Shown: piece after piece, positions 45,503 to 55,070 of the stretch
Layout: the number at the start of each line of letters is the position of its first letter
Numbering within the stretch: position 1 is the first letter of the stretch
From: Acidobacteriaceae bacterium TAA 166
Lineage (GTDB): Bacteria > Acidobacteriota > Terriglobia > Terriglobales > Acidobacteriaceae
Assembly: GCA_000421065.1 (NCBI GenBank)
Contig: ATWD01000001.1
Coordinates: forward strand, 4,084,001-4,148,000
DNA length: 64,000 nt
Direction of reading: 5' to 3'
Notes under the pieces: model-generated
What the model saw: only the letters and a program-made list of their open reading frames with translations
Database searches by the model: none
Told to the model about the DNA's origin: nothing
Translations under genes and position numbers: made by a program

Positions 45503-45910
45503 ATGTCAGATTACGACAACGGCACAAATGGTTTGGGATGGTTTCTTGCAGGTTTGGGCATTGGAGCACTGGTGGGCGTTCTCTACGCGCCGAAGTCCGG
45601 CCGGGAGACGCGGGACGAGCTGATCGCGAGCGCGATAGACGCCAAGGAGCGCGCGGCCGATTACGCGCAGCAGGGCCGGGAACGAGCCTCGCAGTTCGCC
45701 GAACAGGGCAAGCAGCAGGTGAACGAGTACGTCGATCGCGGCAAGGAGTACTACGACCGCGGCCGCACCCAGTGGTCGCAGTATGTCGAAAAGGGCAAGG
45801 GACTAGTGCAGGAGCAGCAAAACAAGGTCGCGGCGGCGGTCGAGGCTGGCAAGCAGGCGTATGTCAGCACCGCCCACGCCGGCGAGCAGGAGCCCTCGGT
45901 CTCGTCGTAG
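45503..45910 (+). CDS. YtxH-domain membrane-anchored stress-type protein
   Basis: A 135-residue protein with GAGGAGAG before the ATG. Residues about 10-30 form a Gly-rich membrane helix (GLGWFLAGLGIGALVGVLYAPKSGRETR), the hallmark YtxH motif with APKSG. The rest is a charged amphipathic helix with repeated QQGRERASQF and EQGKQQV-type units. YtxH proteins are linked to general stress but have no defined activity. A membrane protein with coiled coil follows after 89 nt, and both may be co-transcribed. Confidence 0.85.
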   Translation: MSDYDNGTNGLGWFLAGLGIGALVGVLYAPKSGRETRDELIASAIDAKERAADYAQQGRERASQFAEQGKQQVNEYVDRGKEYYDRGRTQWSQYVEKGKGLVQEQQNKVAAAVEAGKQAYVSTAHAGEQEPSVSS

Positions 45911-45999
45911 CCTCGTCGTGATGGGAGGTAGGATGCGTCTCTCAGGGGAGCCGCATCCTACCGCTTGCGCTTCAGGATGGGGCCTGGAAGGAGAGGCTG

Positions 46000-46698
46000 A
46001 TGATGCTGCTGATGACTGTTGCAATGTGGATCGAAGACCCGGGGTCGCTCTCCTCGGGGAACTCCCGGCTGTTGATGTTTTTTGTGGCGATGGTCGCGGT
46101 CGCGATGGTCGCTCAGGCGATTTTTGTTATCGCGGCGGCGATCGGCGCGGCGAAGACGCGCAAACAGCTTCTGGGGATGGCGCAGGAGCTGCGCGAGAAG
46201 GCCCTGCCCGTGATCGACAGCACCCAGAGCATGGTGCAGGAGCTGCATCCGAAGTTCAGGATTTTGACCGACAACCTGGTTGAGACCAGCCATGTTGTTC
46301 GCGCCAAGGCGAACGACTTCGATGCGACCATCACGGACGTCAACGAGCGCGCTCGCGCCCAGACGGCGCGGGTCGATGAGATGGTCTCGTCCGTCCTCGA
46401 CGTTACCTCGGGGATCGCCTCGGGGATTCAGAAGGGTGTGCAGACGCCGGTGCGCGAGTTTCACGGCATCGTGAATGGCATCAAGGCCGGGATCGAGGTG
46501 CTCACCGGACGCCGTGGTCCAGTTCGTCCCCCGAAGCCGCCTCACGCGGAACTGATGATCGTCGTTCCTGATGCCGGGGCAACGCCTTCGGAGGCGAAGA
46601 CGGTCGCCGAGGTGCAGAGGGAGGCGGAGGTGAAGTCCGTAGCCGAAGCGACGCCTGCGGTCGAGGTGAAGACGTTCGGCTCTGGGACGGCTCGCTAG
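46000..46698 (+). CDS. DUF948-like membrane protein with coiled coil
   Basis: A 232-residue protein starting at 46000 or 46003, with AAGGAGAGG directly upstream. It has one N-terminal membrane helix at about residues 22-48 (LLMFFVAMVAVAMVAQAIFVIAAAI), followed by a long coiled coil (MAQELREKALPVIDSTQSMVQEL, NERARAQTARVDEMVSSVL) similar to DUF948 proteins. The last 50 residues are Ala/Glu/Val rich. It lies 89 nt after the YtxH gene, and YtxH and DUF948 proteins are often neighbours in bacteria. Function is unknown. Confidence 0.72.
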   Translation: MMLLMTVAMWIEDPGSLSSGNSRLLMFFVAMVAVAMVAQAIFVIAAAIGAAKTRKQLLGMAQELREKALPVIDSTQSMVQELHPKFRILTDNLVETSHVVRAKANDFDATITDVNERARAQTARVDEMVSSVLDVTSGIASGIQKGVQTPVREFHGIVNGIKAGIEVLTGRRGPVRPPKPPHAELMIVVPDAGATPSEAKTVAEVQREAEVKSVAEATPAVEVKTFGSGTAR

Positions 46699-46797
46699 CT
46701 GTCCCAGGTCTCTACGGCTCTTCGTCCGGTTGCGAGCCGCTCCCCATCCCGCTACATGCGTATTCCACAGCTACGCTACATCTCGATCGGTGGGAGG

Positions 46798-47922
46798 CTA
46801 GAGGATCCAGCCTCCGCCGACGACCTCATCCTGCTGGTAGAAGACGGCGGACTGGCCGGGGGTAACCGCCCGCTGGGGCTCGTCGAAGACAGCCCGGACG
46901 AGGTCCTCTCCGGCGCCGATCAAGATTGCCGGGGCTGGATTATGGCGGTGCCGGATTTTGGCGGTGACAGGGAGCTCCTCGCCTTCGGCGAGCGATGGGA
47001 TCGAGATCCAGTTGAGGCGGTTGGCGGTGAGCTCGCGGGTGAGCAGGCCTTCGTCCGGTCCTACGGTGACGCGGTGCGAGTCGGGATGAATCGCCAGCAC
47101 ATACAGAGGATTCGGGGAGCTGAGGCCCAGGCCCTTGCGCTGGCCCACGGTGAAGCTGTGGATGCCCTGGTGATGACCGATCACCTCTCCTGAGGTTGTG
47201 ACCAGGTCGCCGGAGAGATCGGGCATCGGCTGGTCCTGCTCGTCGAGGTAGGCCTTCAGGAAGGCGCTGTAGTCGCCGTTCGGGATGAAGCAGATCTCCT
47301 GCGAGTCGGGCTTCTGGGCGACGTAGAGACCGGAGTCCTGGGCGATCTGGCGGACGGCGGGCTTCTGCATCTCGCCGAGCGGAAACAGGGTGCGGCTGAG
47401 CTGCTCCTGAGTGAGGCCGAAGAGGAAGTAGGTCTGGTCCTTGGTCTGATCGGCGGGGCGGGAGAGGATCCAGCGGCTGCGCTCGGGGTCGAAACGGTTG
47501 CGGGCGTAGTGTCCGGTGGCGATGCGGTCGGCGCCGATCTGGCGCGCGGTGGTGAGCAGTTGGTCGAACTTCAGGTGATTGTTGCAGAGGGTGCAGGGGA
47601 TCGGGGTGCGTCCGTGCAGATACTCGTCGACGAAGGGACGGACGACGTCGGCCTCGAAGCGCTCCTGCTGGTTGACCACGTAGTAGGGGATGCCGAGCTG
47701 CTCGGCGACGGCGCGGGCGTCGTAGACATCGTCGAGGGAGCAGCAGCGGCCCTGCGCGGGCTCGGAGCCTCCGCCGTGGGCTGCGAGGCGGCGCTGGTTC
47801 CACAGCTGGAGGGTGAGGCCGACGAGATCGTGGCCTTCGGAGCGCAGGATGGCCGCGACGGTCGAGGAGTCGACGCCGCCGGACATGGCGACTGCGATCG
47901 TGTTGTTCGGCTGATCCGGCAT
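46798..47922 (-). CDS. mnmA: tRNA-specific 2-thiouridylase MnmA
   Basis: Puts sulfur at position 2 of U34 in tRNA-Lys, -Glu and -Gln. Start 47922 (MPDQPNNTI) has GAGGGGGT upstream; a 27-residue N-terminal extension to 48003 is rejected. The 374-residue protein has the PP-loop AMSGGVDSSTVA at residue 10, LQLWNQ, the first catalytic Cys in PCTLCNNHLKFD (near residue 110) and the second Cys in EICFIPNGDYSAFL (near 206), followed by GQRKGLGLSSP. Length and order are normal. No cysteine desulfurase is nearby. It is divergent from the S9 peptidase gene. Confidence 0.95.
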   Translation of the reverse strand: MPDQPNNTIAVAMSGGVDSSTVAAILRSEGHDLVGLTLQLWNQRRLAAHGGGSEPAQGRCCSLDDVYDARAVAEQLGIPYYVVNQQERFEADVVRPFVDEYLHGRTPIPCTLCNNHLKFDQLLTTARQIGADRIATGHYARNRFDPERSRWILSRPADQTKDQTYFLFGLTQEQLSRTLFPLGEMQKPAVRQIAQDSGLYVAQKPDSQEICFIPNGDYSAFLKAYLDEQDQPMPDLSGDLVTTSGEVIGHHQGIHSFTVGQRKGLGLSSPNPLYVLAIHPDSHRVTVGPDEGLLTRELTANRLNWISIPSLAEGEELPVTAKIRHRHNPAPAILIGAGEDLVRAVFDEPQRAVTPGQSAVFYQQDEVVGGGWIL

Positions 47923-48241
47923 CGGCGCTTGTACCCCCTCCCGTACTTTTTGGTGTAAAGTCTTCCGGAATTGGGACTTAGGTCCGGACCTCAGATTTTT
48001 CACAGAGTGCCCGACTGTTGATTTAAGTATAACTCCGGGGACTGGATGGATCGGCAGTCAGGATGTGTTTTGATTTGTGTGGCTTGGGGGATGGGTGGCC
48101 TTGACAGGGCTGTTTGGCTGATCGTGTATTTCCTCTTTCAGGTTGCCCCTGAATCTTCAGCCGGTCGCGGTGAGGAGGAACTTTCGATGGTTTTGTTCGT
48201 ATCGATTACGAATAGATAGGAGCGTCTTTGAGAGAACCCTT
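47923..48241. other. Intergenic region before the S9 peptidase
   Basis: A 319-nt stretch between divergent genes. The only signal I can support is the promoter candidate at 48101-48130. In-frame codons before the peptidase ATG do not look coding. Confidence 0.4.
48101..48130 (+). promoter_or_regulatory. Sigma-70-like promoter candidate for the S9 peptidase
   Basis: TTGACA at 48101-48106 is followed after 18 nt by TGTATT (4 of 6 to the -10 consensus) at 48125-48130, about 110 nt upstream of the start. Confidence 0.4.
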
Positions 48242-50314
48242 ATGAAAAGAATCTGGCGGTGGATGCCGGTCGTCCTCCCTGTCTTCCTGTCTCCTGTCGC
48301 GAATGCTCAGGAGCTCCATATCCCAACGGTCGATGAAGTTCTTAATCTTCGTTCTGTGGTGTCGCAGGTGCTCTCTCCCAATGGACGGTATCTGGCCTAC
48401 GAGATTCAACATCCTGACTGGCAATCGGACGGCTACACGCAGGAGCTTGTCGTGGAGGACCTGAGCGGAGGAGGGAAGGTTCCTGTCCCATCGCTGGATG
48501 GCGTCCCGAGCAACCCGGAGTGGTCTCCCGATGGGCGATGGCTGGCTTTTGTCGAACATCCGAAGCAGGGGGTAAGCCAGATATGGGCCATCCCCGCCGA
48601 AGGCGGAGCGGCGTGGCAGGTCTCCAAGTCGGCGACGAATGTGGGACTCTTTCATTGGTCGGCCGATTCGAGGCACATTGCTTTCCTTACAGTACAGCCT
48701 GACGATGCCGTGAAGGCGCGGGAAGAGCAGTTTGGGACGTTCGAGGTCTTCGGGAGAGACTTTCAGCAGACTCAGCTCTGGTCGGTCGATCTGGAGGTGA
48801 GCCCGGGCCACAGGGTGTCACAGCCACCTGTCTGCCTGGTCTGCTCCGCCGCGTTCAGCATCGCCGACTTTTCGTGGTCGCCGGATTCGACAAAGATTGT
48901 ATTCACAGCGTCCGACACACCTTTGCTTACGGCGTATTCCTCGCAGGATATCTATCTGCTCGACCGGTCGAGGGGCGACGAGGTGAGGAAGATCGTCGGG
49001 TTGCCGAGCCCGGATTTTTCGCCGATGTTCTCTCCGGATGGGAAGAAGATTGCTTTTCTCACTTGGCTTGGGCAGCGTGACTTCTTCTACTCGAACTTAC
49101 ATATTGGAACAATTGATGTGGACGGCGCATGGCGGCATCCGGTGAGCTCGGCGGGGGGAGTCACGGATGTCACCGCGCGCTTCGATGAGAACCCGTTCCT
49201 GCTGGGTTGGAACGGCGACAGTTTGTACTTCAGCGCGGAACAGAAGACCAATACGCATCTTTTCGGGGTGGATAGCAATGGAGGCCATCTGCGGCGGATC
49301 ACTTCGGGAGAGGACTTCGTTCTTGACGGAGCTTCGTTCTCTCGCGACTTCAAGCGGGTGGCGCTTCTGGCGGAGGATGCCTCGCATGTACCGGAGCTCT
49401 ATGTGTCGGATCTCGCTCCGCTGGCGTTGCGGCAGGTGACGCACCTTACGGACCAGGTGCAAGGGTGGCGGCTGGGGAGGCCGACTGTCGTCTCGTGGAA
49501 GAGCGGGGACGGCACGCCTGTCGAGGGGATTCTCTACAGCCCTGCTGAGGTGGACCCTAGCCGGAGATATCCGCTGATTGTGGACCTGCATGGCGGTCCG
49601 GCGAATGTGTCTCAGGCGACGCTGTCACCGGGAGAGGCTATCTATGCCACGCAGCTGCTGGTGGCTGAGGGAGCCTTTATCCTGCAGCCCAACTATCGGG
49701 ATAGCTCCGGTTATGGGGCGGCATTCCGCGGCAGGGATCTGGAGAACATTGGCGCAAGCGAGGCCGCCGATGTTATGAGTGGCGTGGACTTTCTTTTGTC
49801 GAAGGGGCAGATCGATCCTCAACGTGTTGCCGTCGTTGGGTCGTCGTGGGGAGGGTATCTGACGACGTGGCTGGCGATCCACACGAGCCGCTTCAGGGCG
49901 GCTTCGGAGAGCTCCGGCATCACCGATCTGGTTACGAACTATTCCGTAACGGACAATCCGGCTTTCTACCGACAGCTCTTTCATGGGACGCCGTGGAATG
50001 TGGCGGATGTTTACCGCAAAAACTCTCCGGTCACGACGATTGGGGAGGCGCATACTCCCATGCTTTTGCAGGAAGGGCGGGAGGATAAACGCGTGCCACC
50101 GGCGAATGCCTTTGAGCTGTATCGCGCGCTTCAGGACAACGGCGTTGAGAGCCGGCTCATTCTGTACAGCGGATTCGGGCATGGTTTCAATAACCCGAAG
50201 GAGATGCGGGCGGCCATACAGGTAAATCTCGACTGGTTACATCATTATCTCTGGGATAAGGAGATTCCTCGAGAGTCGCCGATCTGGGGATCGAGTGAGA
50301 CGGGGGATCGCTAG
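48242..50314 (+). CDS. S9-family prolyl oligopeptidase-like peptidase, secreted
   Basis: Serine peptidase of the dipeptidyl-aminopeptidase/acylaminoacyl-peptidase type, 690 residues. Start 48242 opens a signal peptide (MPVVLPVFLSPVANAQ). The N-terminal half is a WD40-like beta-propeller with repeated SPDG units (VLSPNGRYLAYE, WSPDGRWLAFV, FSPDGKKIAFL). The alpha/beta-hydrolase half has the nucleophile GSSWGGYLTTWLA (Ser near residue 533), Asp in REDKRVPP (about 616) and His in GFGHGF (about 645). It probably releases dipeptides or acyl-amino acids from peptides outside the cytosol. Convergent with the DegT aminotransferase, 19 nt apart. Confidence 0.92.
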   Translation: MKRIWRWMPVVLPVFLSPVANAQELHIPTVDEVLNLRSVVSQVLSPNGRYLAYEIQHPDWQSDGYTQELVVEDLSGGGKVPVPSLDGVPSNPEWSPDGRWLAFVEHPKQGVSQIWAIPAEGGAAWQVSKSATNVGLFHWSADSRHIAFLTVQPDDAVKAREEQFGTFEVFGRDFQQTQLWSVDLEVSPGHRVSQPPVCLVCSAAFSIADFSWSPDSTKIVFTASDTPLLTAYSSQDIYLLDRSRGDEVRKIVGLPSPDFSPMFSPDGKKIAFLTWLGQRDFFYSNLHIGTIDVDGAWRHPVSSAGGVTDVTARFDENPFLLGWNGDSLYFSAEQKTNTHLFGVDSNGGHLRRITSGEDFVLDGASFSRDFKRVALLAEDASHVPELYVSDLAPLALRQVTHLTDQVQGWRLGRPTVVSWKSGDGTPVEGILYSPAEVDPSRRYPLIVDLHGGPANVSQATLSPGEAIYATQLLVAEGAFILQPNYRDSSGYGAAFRGRDLENIGASEAADVMSGVDFLLSKGQIDPQRVAVVGSSWGGYLTTWLAIHTSRFRAASESSGITDLVTNYSVTDNPAFYRQLFHGTPWNVADVYRKNSPVTTIGEAHTPMLLQEGREDKRVPPANAFELYRALQDNGVESRLILYSGFGHGFNNPKEMRAAIQVNLDWLHHYLWDKEIPRESPIWGSSETGDR

Positions 50315-50333
50315 AGGGGCGTCTTGTATCGCA

Positions 50334-51494
50334 TCAGAGGCGGAAGGCCTGGATGGTGTTGACGACGGCCTGTTGCTCTTCCTCGCGGAGGCCGGGGTAG
50401 ATGGGCAGGGCGAGGACCTCGTCGGCGGCTTGTTCGCTGAGGGGGAAGTCTCCCTTGCGGTAGTCGAGGCCGGAGAGGCTGGTCTGCAGGTGCAGCGGGA
50501 GGGGGTAGTAGATCTCGCTTCCGATGCCCTGGTCGGTGAGGTGTTGCCACAGGGCATCGCGGTGGGCGGAGCGGATGACGTACTGGTGGAAGACGTGGGT
50601 GGCTCGCGGGTCGGTGATGGGGAGGACGATGGCGCGGGGATTCTTGTCGAGAGCGGGAGTGGCTAGTCCGGCGGCGGTGAAGAGGTCGTCGTAGCGGCGG
50701 GCGATCTGGCGGCGCTGCTCGTTCCACGCGGGGAGATAGCGGAGCTTGACCTGGAGCACGGCGGCCTGGAGGGAGTCGAGGCGGGAGTTCCAGCCGATCT
50801 CGTCGTGGTAGTAGCGGCGGCGCATGCCGTGGGCTCGCAGCATGGAGGTTCGCTCGGCGAGATCATCGGAGCTGGTGGTGACGAGGCCGGCGTCGCCGAA
50901 GGCGCTGAGATTTTTGGTGGGATAGAAGCTGAAGGCGGCGAGGTCTCCGAGGTCTCCGGCGGGGGTTCCGCGCCAGGAGGCACCGAAGGCCTGGGCGGCG
51001 TCTTCGATGAGGAGGAGGCCGTGGCGCTGCTTGAGGTCGTGGAAGGCGTCGAAGTCGGCGCACTGGCCGTAGAGGTGGACGGGGAGGATGGCCTTGATCC
51101 TGGCGGGGCCCTGGTGGGTGCGGAGGAGCTGCTCGACCGCGGCGGGGGAGAGGTTGTAGGTGATGGGGTCGATGTCGGCGAAGAGAGGCTGAGCCCCGGT
51201 GCGGAGGATGGCGCTGGCGGTGGCGAAGAAGCTGAAGGGGGAGGTGATGACGGCGTCGCCGGGACCGATGCGGGCGGCGGCGAGGGCGAGCCAGAGGGCA
51301 TCGGTTCCGCTGGCGCAGCCGATGGCGTGGGGGGCGTGGCAGGCACGGGCGGCGGCGAGCTCGAAGGACTCGACGGCGGGGCCGAGGACGAAGCGCTGGG
51401 AGTCGCAGACTTCGGTGACGGCGGCGAGAATCTCTTCACGGAGAGGGGCGTACTGCCGGGCGAAGTCGAGCATGGGAACGGTCAAGGCGGCCAC
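50334..51494 (-). CDS. DegT/DnrJ/EryC1/StrS-family sugar aminotransferase
   Basis: PLP-dependent enzyme that aminates keto-sugar nucleotides for surface polysaccharide. The 386-residue protein begins VPMLDFARQYAPLREEI and has CASGTDALWLAL, EDAAQAFGAS (Asp contacting the PLP ring) and the PLP Lys in FYPTKNLSAFGDAG. Length is normal. The start is GTG 51494, but ATG 51473 would also fit; neither has a good SD. No sugar-nucleotide gene is nearby. It is convergent with the S9 peptidase. Confidence 0.9.
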   Translation of the reverse strand: MAALTVPMLDFARQYAPLREEILAAVTEVCDSQRFVLGPAVESFELAAARACHAPHAIGCASGTDALWLALAAARIGPGDAVITSPFSFFATASAILRTGAQPLFADIDPITYNLSPAAVEQLLRTHQGPARIKAILPVHLYGQCADFDAFHDLKQRHGLLLIEDAAQAFGASWRGTPAGDLGDLAAFSFYPTKNLSAFGDAGLVTTSSDDLAERTSMLRAHGMRRRYYHDEIGWNSRLDSLQAAVLQVKLRYLPAWNEQRRQIARRYDDLFTAAGLATPALDKNPRAIVLPITDPRATHVFHQYVIRSAHRDALWQHLTDQGIGSEIYYPLPLHLQTSLSGLDYRKGDFPLSEQAADEVLALPIYPGLREEEQQAVVNTIQAFRL

Positions 51495-52140
51495 GGGTCT
51501 ATGGTAATCCGTTGATGAGGCTTTGGGGTTGAAGAGGGAGCCGATCGGCAGGGAGCTGTGGGGGTGGAAGTATCTCGTTTTTTTGGGGGGAGCCGGCGAG
51601 GCCGGATCGGATGCTTGAAAGATCGGTTTCGCGGGTTGAAGTGTCTGGAAAGGGTTCGAGCTTTGCTCGAATGCCCACCTTAGGCGCTACGCGGTATCTT
51701 TCTTCGTGCCCGGTATCTTTCCTCGTACCCGCGCCTTTCCTTGTACCCTGGCATCTTTTCTTGCTCTCATTTTCTTCGTACTGGCGCCCTTCTTCCGTTC
51801 CGGACGCCTTCCCATCCGGCGCTTGGGATTCAGGCGAGCGGCGCGTTGGAGCAGACGGAACGACGAGCGTTGATCGCGCCCCTGTTTTTCCGGGCGGCGG
51901 GAGGTTGGGATCTTGAAGAGTCCCATGGGGGACTTGCTGCGTCTAACCGTTGAGGGGCAGCGGCAGCTTTCAACCCCGTACACCTGGTGCGAGTTGAAAA
52001 AACGGGCCGATGCTCGTATCGTGGAACCTCTTGGCTTCAGACTCGGCGGGGCTTCTGCCTGGGAGTTCAACTGAAGTGCTTGAAGTTTGGCGGAATACTT
52101 TTTGGGACCTCACAAGATAAAAGACAAGGAGATCGGCACC
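51495..52140. other. Intergenic region before hfq
   Basis: A 646-nt stretch with a 19-nt-period tandem array at 51692-51800. Lys/Arg-rich frames on the minus strand and Ser/Pro frames on the plus strand arise from the array and do not look coding. I see no clear promoter. Confidence 0.4.
51692..51800. repeat. Imperfect 19-nt tandem repeat array
   Basis: Units CGGTATCTTTCTTCGTGCC, CGGTATCTTTCCTCGTACC, CGCGCCTTTCCTTGTACCC and TGGCATCTTTTCTTGCTCT follow each other at 51692-51767, then a 14-nt short unit and a last diverged 19-nt unit to 51800. The period is not a multiple of three, so the array is not protein-coding. Confidence 0.75.
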
Positions 52141-52476
52141 ATGGAATCAAAGCCGGCACAGAATATTCAGGATACTTTTCTCAACACAGTCCGGAAGGAC
52201 AAGAGCCCGATCACGATCTATCTTGTGAGCGGTGTGAAGCTGACCGGGAAGATCCGGTCGTTCGATAAGTATTCAGTTCTGCTTGAGAACAACAGTCAGG
52301 AACAATTGATCTTCAAGCACGCGATCTCGACGGTGGTGAGCGGGCGGATGGGTGCTCCTCATGGAGAGATGAAGAGCGATCTTCGATCTTCGGCTCCGCA
52401 ACCGGGCTCATCGGTGGCGGCCGCAGCGGCGCCTTCGGCGCATGCGGCTGAGGTTGCGAGCGCGCAGGGCCGTTGA
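52141..52476 (+). CDS. hfq: RNA chaperone Hfq
   Basis: Hexameric Sm-like protein that pairs small RNAs with mRNAs. Start 52141 has AAGGAGATC upstream. Of 111 residues, 7-72 are the Sm fold: the helix [15 protein letters not shown], Sm1 [19 protein letters not shown] and Sm2 with FKHAISTV (the YKHA-type RNA contact, here FKHA). Residues about 75-111 are Ala/Ser/Pro-rich and longer than usual. hflX follows after 10 nt, as in many proteobacteria, so hfq-hflX is one operon. Confidence 0.95.
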   Translation: MESKPAQNIQDTFLNTVRKDKSPITIYLVSGVKLTGKIRSFDKYSVLLENNSQEQLIFKHAISTVVSGRMGAPHGEMKSDLRSSAPQPGSSVAAAAAPSAHAAEVASAQGR

Positions 52477-52486
52477 GCTCTGAGGA

Positions 52487-54031
52487 TTGCGTGAGGGTAA
52501 CCGAATCGCAGCAGCGGTGAAGAAGACGGATCGAAAGACTCTCGCGGAGGCTCAGCGCGCTTCGACGAAAGAGGAGAGGCCTGCCCTGGGACGCCTGGCG
52601 TCGCGGGAGCGGGCTGTCCTGGTTGCGGTGGAGTTCACTGGGCAGCGAAGGAAGCTGACCCCGGCGGCGAGGCAGGCGCGCAAGGCCGCGGCGGTGCTGG
52701 CGCGGCCGGAGGGTGCGGACGTTCTGGGGGAGGTGGAGCTTCCGGAGTTTGCCGAGATCGCTGAGCTGGATTTTGAGGCGTCGCTCGAGGAGTTCGAGGA
52801 GCTGGCGCGCAGCGCGGGGGCCGAGATCGCGGCCACGATCGTACAGCGCAGGCCGCGTCCGGACGCGGCGACTCTGGTAGGGCAGGGCAAGCTGGACGAG
52901 ATCGTCGGGGTGGTGGCGTCGACGGGCGCGGACCTGGTGCTGTTCGACCATGACCTGACGCCGTCGCAGATGAGGAATCTGGAGGGCAAGCTGGAGGCGC
53001 GGGTGATCGATCGGACGCAGCTGATCCTCGACATCTTCGCCCGGCATGCGCGGACGCGGGAGGGCCAGCTGCAGGTGGAGCTGGCGCAGCTGGAATATCA
53101 GCTGCCGCGGCTGGCGGGACGGGGCAAGGCGATGAGCCAGCTGGGCGGCGGCATTGGAACGCGCGGACCAGGCGAGACGCAGCTCGAGACCGACCGCCGG
53201 AAGATTAACCTGCGGATCGACCATGTAAAAGACCAACTGGAGGCGGTGCGAAGGATTCGCCGCCAGCAGAGGCAGCGCAGGGAGGCGGTTCCGGTGCCGG
53301 TGGTGGCCCTGGTGGGGTATACGAACGCGGGCAAGAGCACGCTGTTCAATGCGCTGACCGAGGCCGGGGTGCTGGAGTCCTCGCGGATGTTCGCTACGCT
53401 GGACCCGAAGCTGAAGCAGCTGGAGCTACCCTCGCGGAGGAAGGTGCTGCTGTCGGATACGGTGGGATTCATTCGCAATCTGCCGCATACGCTGGTGACG
53501 AGCTTTCGCGCGACGCTCGAGGAGGTGGAGCGGGCGGAGCTGCTGCTGCACGTTCGCGACGCCTCGAGCCCGATGCTCGAGGAGCAGAAGGCGGAGGTGG
53601 AGAAGGTTCTGGGTGAGCTGGAGGTGGAGGGCAAGGCGGTGCTTGAGGTGATGAACAAGATCGACCTGGTCGAGCCGGAGGAGCGCGAGGGGCTGGAGCG
53701 GGAGGGCCGGGTGCCGGGCCGTGTTCTGGTTTCGGGGCTGAAGGGGGTGGGGCTTCGGGGGCTGCTTGAGGAGATCGACCGGAGGCTCGTTGTGGACCCG
53801 GTGATCGAGCGGGAGTTCCGGCTGCCGCAGTCGGAGGGCGCGGTTTTGGCGGCGCTGGATGCGGGGGCGCTGGTGGGGAAGAAGAGGTTCGAGGGGAACC
53901 TGGTGTATCTGGAGGCGCGGGGGCCGGAGTCGCTGCTGAACCGGTACCGGAGATTTCAGGTGTCGGCGAGAGGCGACAGGATGGGACTGGGGGCCGGGCC
54001 TGCTGCGCGGTCGTTCGCGGACGGCGGGTGA
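52487..54031 (+). CDS. hflX: GTPase HflX
   Basis: Ribosome-associated GTPase that splits stalled or stress-inactivated ribosomes. Of 514 residues, the first 50 are a variable, charged leader. The HflX N-domain follows ([44 protein letters not shown] and the conserved [15 protein letters not shown]). The G domain has G1 GYTNAGKST near residue 277, G3 DTVGFI and G4 NKID. A TTG start at 52487 is nearest to the SD; GTG at 52517 is an alternative. It is 10 nt after hfq. Length at the C-terminus (SFADGG) is normal. Confidence 0.93.
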   Translation: MREGNRIAAAVKKTDRKTLAEAQRASTKEERPALGRLASRERAVLVAVEFTGQRRKLTPAARQARKAAAVLARPEGADVLGEVELPEFAEIAELDFEASLEEFEELARSAGAEIAATIVQRRPRPDAATLVGQGKLDEIVGVVASTGADLVLFDHDLTPSQMRNLEGKLEARVIDRTQLILDIFARHARTREGQLQVELAQLEYQLPRLAGRGKAMSQLGGGIGTRGPGETQLETDRRKINLRIDHVKDQLEAVRRIRRQQRQRREAVPVPVVALVGYTNAGKSTLFNALTEAGVLESSRMFATLDPKLKQLELPSRRKVLLSDTVGFIRNLPHTLVTSFRATLEEVERAELLLHVRDASSPMLEEQKAEVEKVLGELEVEGKAVLEVMNKIDLVEPEEREGLEREGRVPGRVLVSGLKGVGLRGLLEEIDRRLVVDPVIEREFRLPQSEGAVLAALDAGALVGKKRFEGNLVYLEARGPESLLNRYRRFQVSARGDRMGLGAGPAARSFADGG

Positions 54032-54175
54032 GCCTTCTTCATCCCCGCGAGCAGGCTCGCCGGGACTCCGGTTCGGGGTTGGGTCTTCCTGTGGGTCCGC
54101 CTGCAGGCATCTGCGCTGGGCAGAGGGAGGCCCAAGACGAAGCCGTATATACGTCACGAAGAGTGCGCCGCCCGC
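54032..54175. repeat. Degenerate palindromic repeat remnant, copy G
   Basis: Only the right arm is recognisable: GAGGCCCAAGACGAAGCCG, TATATACGTCACGAAGAGTG and CGCCGCCCGC. The left side (CCCGCGAGCAGGCTCGCCGGG, 54043-54063) is a separate small hairpin. The call depends on similarity to copies A-E. The stretch from here to the promoter at 54441 shows no gene. Confidence 0.5.
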
Positions 54176-54440
54176 TTATTTCTTCACTTGCCCGGGCATT
54201 TCTTCAGTTGTTGAAGAGGTCGATAGGGTCTGGGGTGGGCTGGTTAACTAGCATAGGCCGCCTGAGGGGGAGCGGAGGTAGTGTCCCCGATCACGCGACC
54301 TATGTGACCCAGAGGAGGGTCCGGGTGGTGATTTAAGTTTACGATTTTCGGGGGGAAAGTCAAAGGGAATCGGGCCGGGGCGGAGGCGTGAGGGGCGATG
54401 CGATGAACGCCCACTCGTTCGGTAATCGTCGTCTGCCAGT

Positions 54441-54470
54441 TTGACACTCTCTCAAACGCTTTGCTAAAAC
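54441..54470 (+). promoter_or_regulatory. Sigma-70-like promoter candidate for the ATP synthase operon
   Basis: A perfect TTGACA at 54441-54446 is followed after 18 nt by TAAAAC (54465-54470, 4 of 6 to consensus). It lies about 130 nt upstream of the first ATP synthase gene. The intergenic region before it (54176-54440) has no open frame I would call. Confidence 0.5.
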
Positions 54471-54602
54471 TAGGTGTACCGCAATCTACAAAACAAGTCC
54501 TACTGGGAAGCGCTTCGAACCAAGTTTGCCTGAAACGGCCGGTCGAAAGAAGAAGAATCGAAGCGGGAAGAAGACTCGGAGCGGTTGCGGCCGAACCCCT
54601 AC

Positions 54603-55070
54603 ATGAACCAGATACTGAATAAACTCGGTGAACTTGTGCTCGGCTCCGTGCCGACGATCGTCCTCTTCATCCTCATGGTGATCGCGTACGGGATGCTGGT
54701 GCGCCGTCCTCTGGCGCGGGTTCTGGCGGAGCGTCGAGCGCGGACCTCGGGAGCGATGGAGCAGGCCAAGGGCGCGATCGCCGCCGCCGAGGCCGAGACG
54801 AACATGTATGAAGAGAAGCTGCGCAAGGCGAAGGCCGATCTGTATGAGGCCCGCGAGCGCAGGGTGAAGCAATGGGCCGAGGAGCGCGAGCGTGCGCTCG
54901 ACGAGGTCCGCAAGGCGTCGCAGGAGCGAGTGGCTTCGGCTCGGCAGGGGATCGAGCAGGCGGTGGCCCAGGCGAAGCTTCAGATCGAAGGCACGAGCGC
55001 GGAGCTGAGCTCGCGGATTCTGACGGCGGTGCTGCCGGCGGGAGTGACCGCGGCGGAGGTCGCTCAGTGA
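54603..55070 (+). CDS. ATP synthase Fo subunit b' (first b-type subunit)
   Basis: Peripheral-stalk subunit of F1Fo ATP synthase, 155 residues from ATG 54603 (a TTG at 54585 is less likely). It has one N-terminal membrane helix (VPTIVLFILMVIAYGMLV) and a long charged helix with EQAKGAIAAAEAETNMYEEKLRKAKADLYEARE. It overlaps the next b gene by GTGA, so the two form a b/b' pair as in photosynthetic bacteria and acidobacteria. The promoter at 54441 should start the operon here. Confidence 0.85.
   Translation: MNQILNKLGELVLGSVPTIVLFILMVIAYGMLVRRPLARVLAERRARTSGAMEQAKGAIAAAEAETNMYEEKLRKAKADLYEARERRVKQWAEERERALDEVRKASQERVASARQGIEQAVAQAKLQIEGTSAELSSRILTAVLPAGVTAAEVAQ

Noticed and set aside
51687..52070. 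Lys/Arg-rich minus-strand frame that looks histone-like
   Set aside because: The basic tail is produced by a 19-nt tandem array, which is out of step with codons, and there is no SD or known family.
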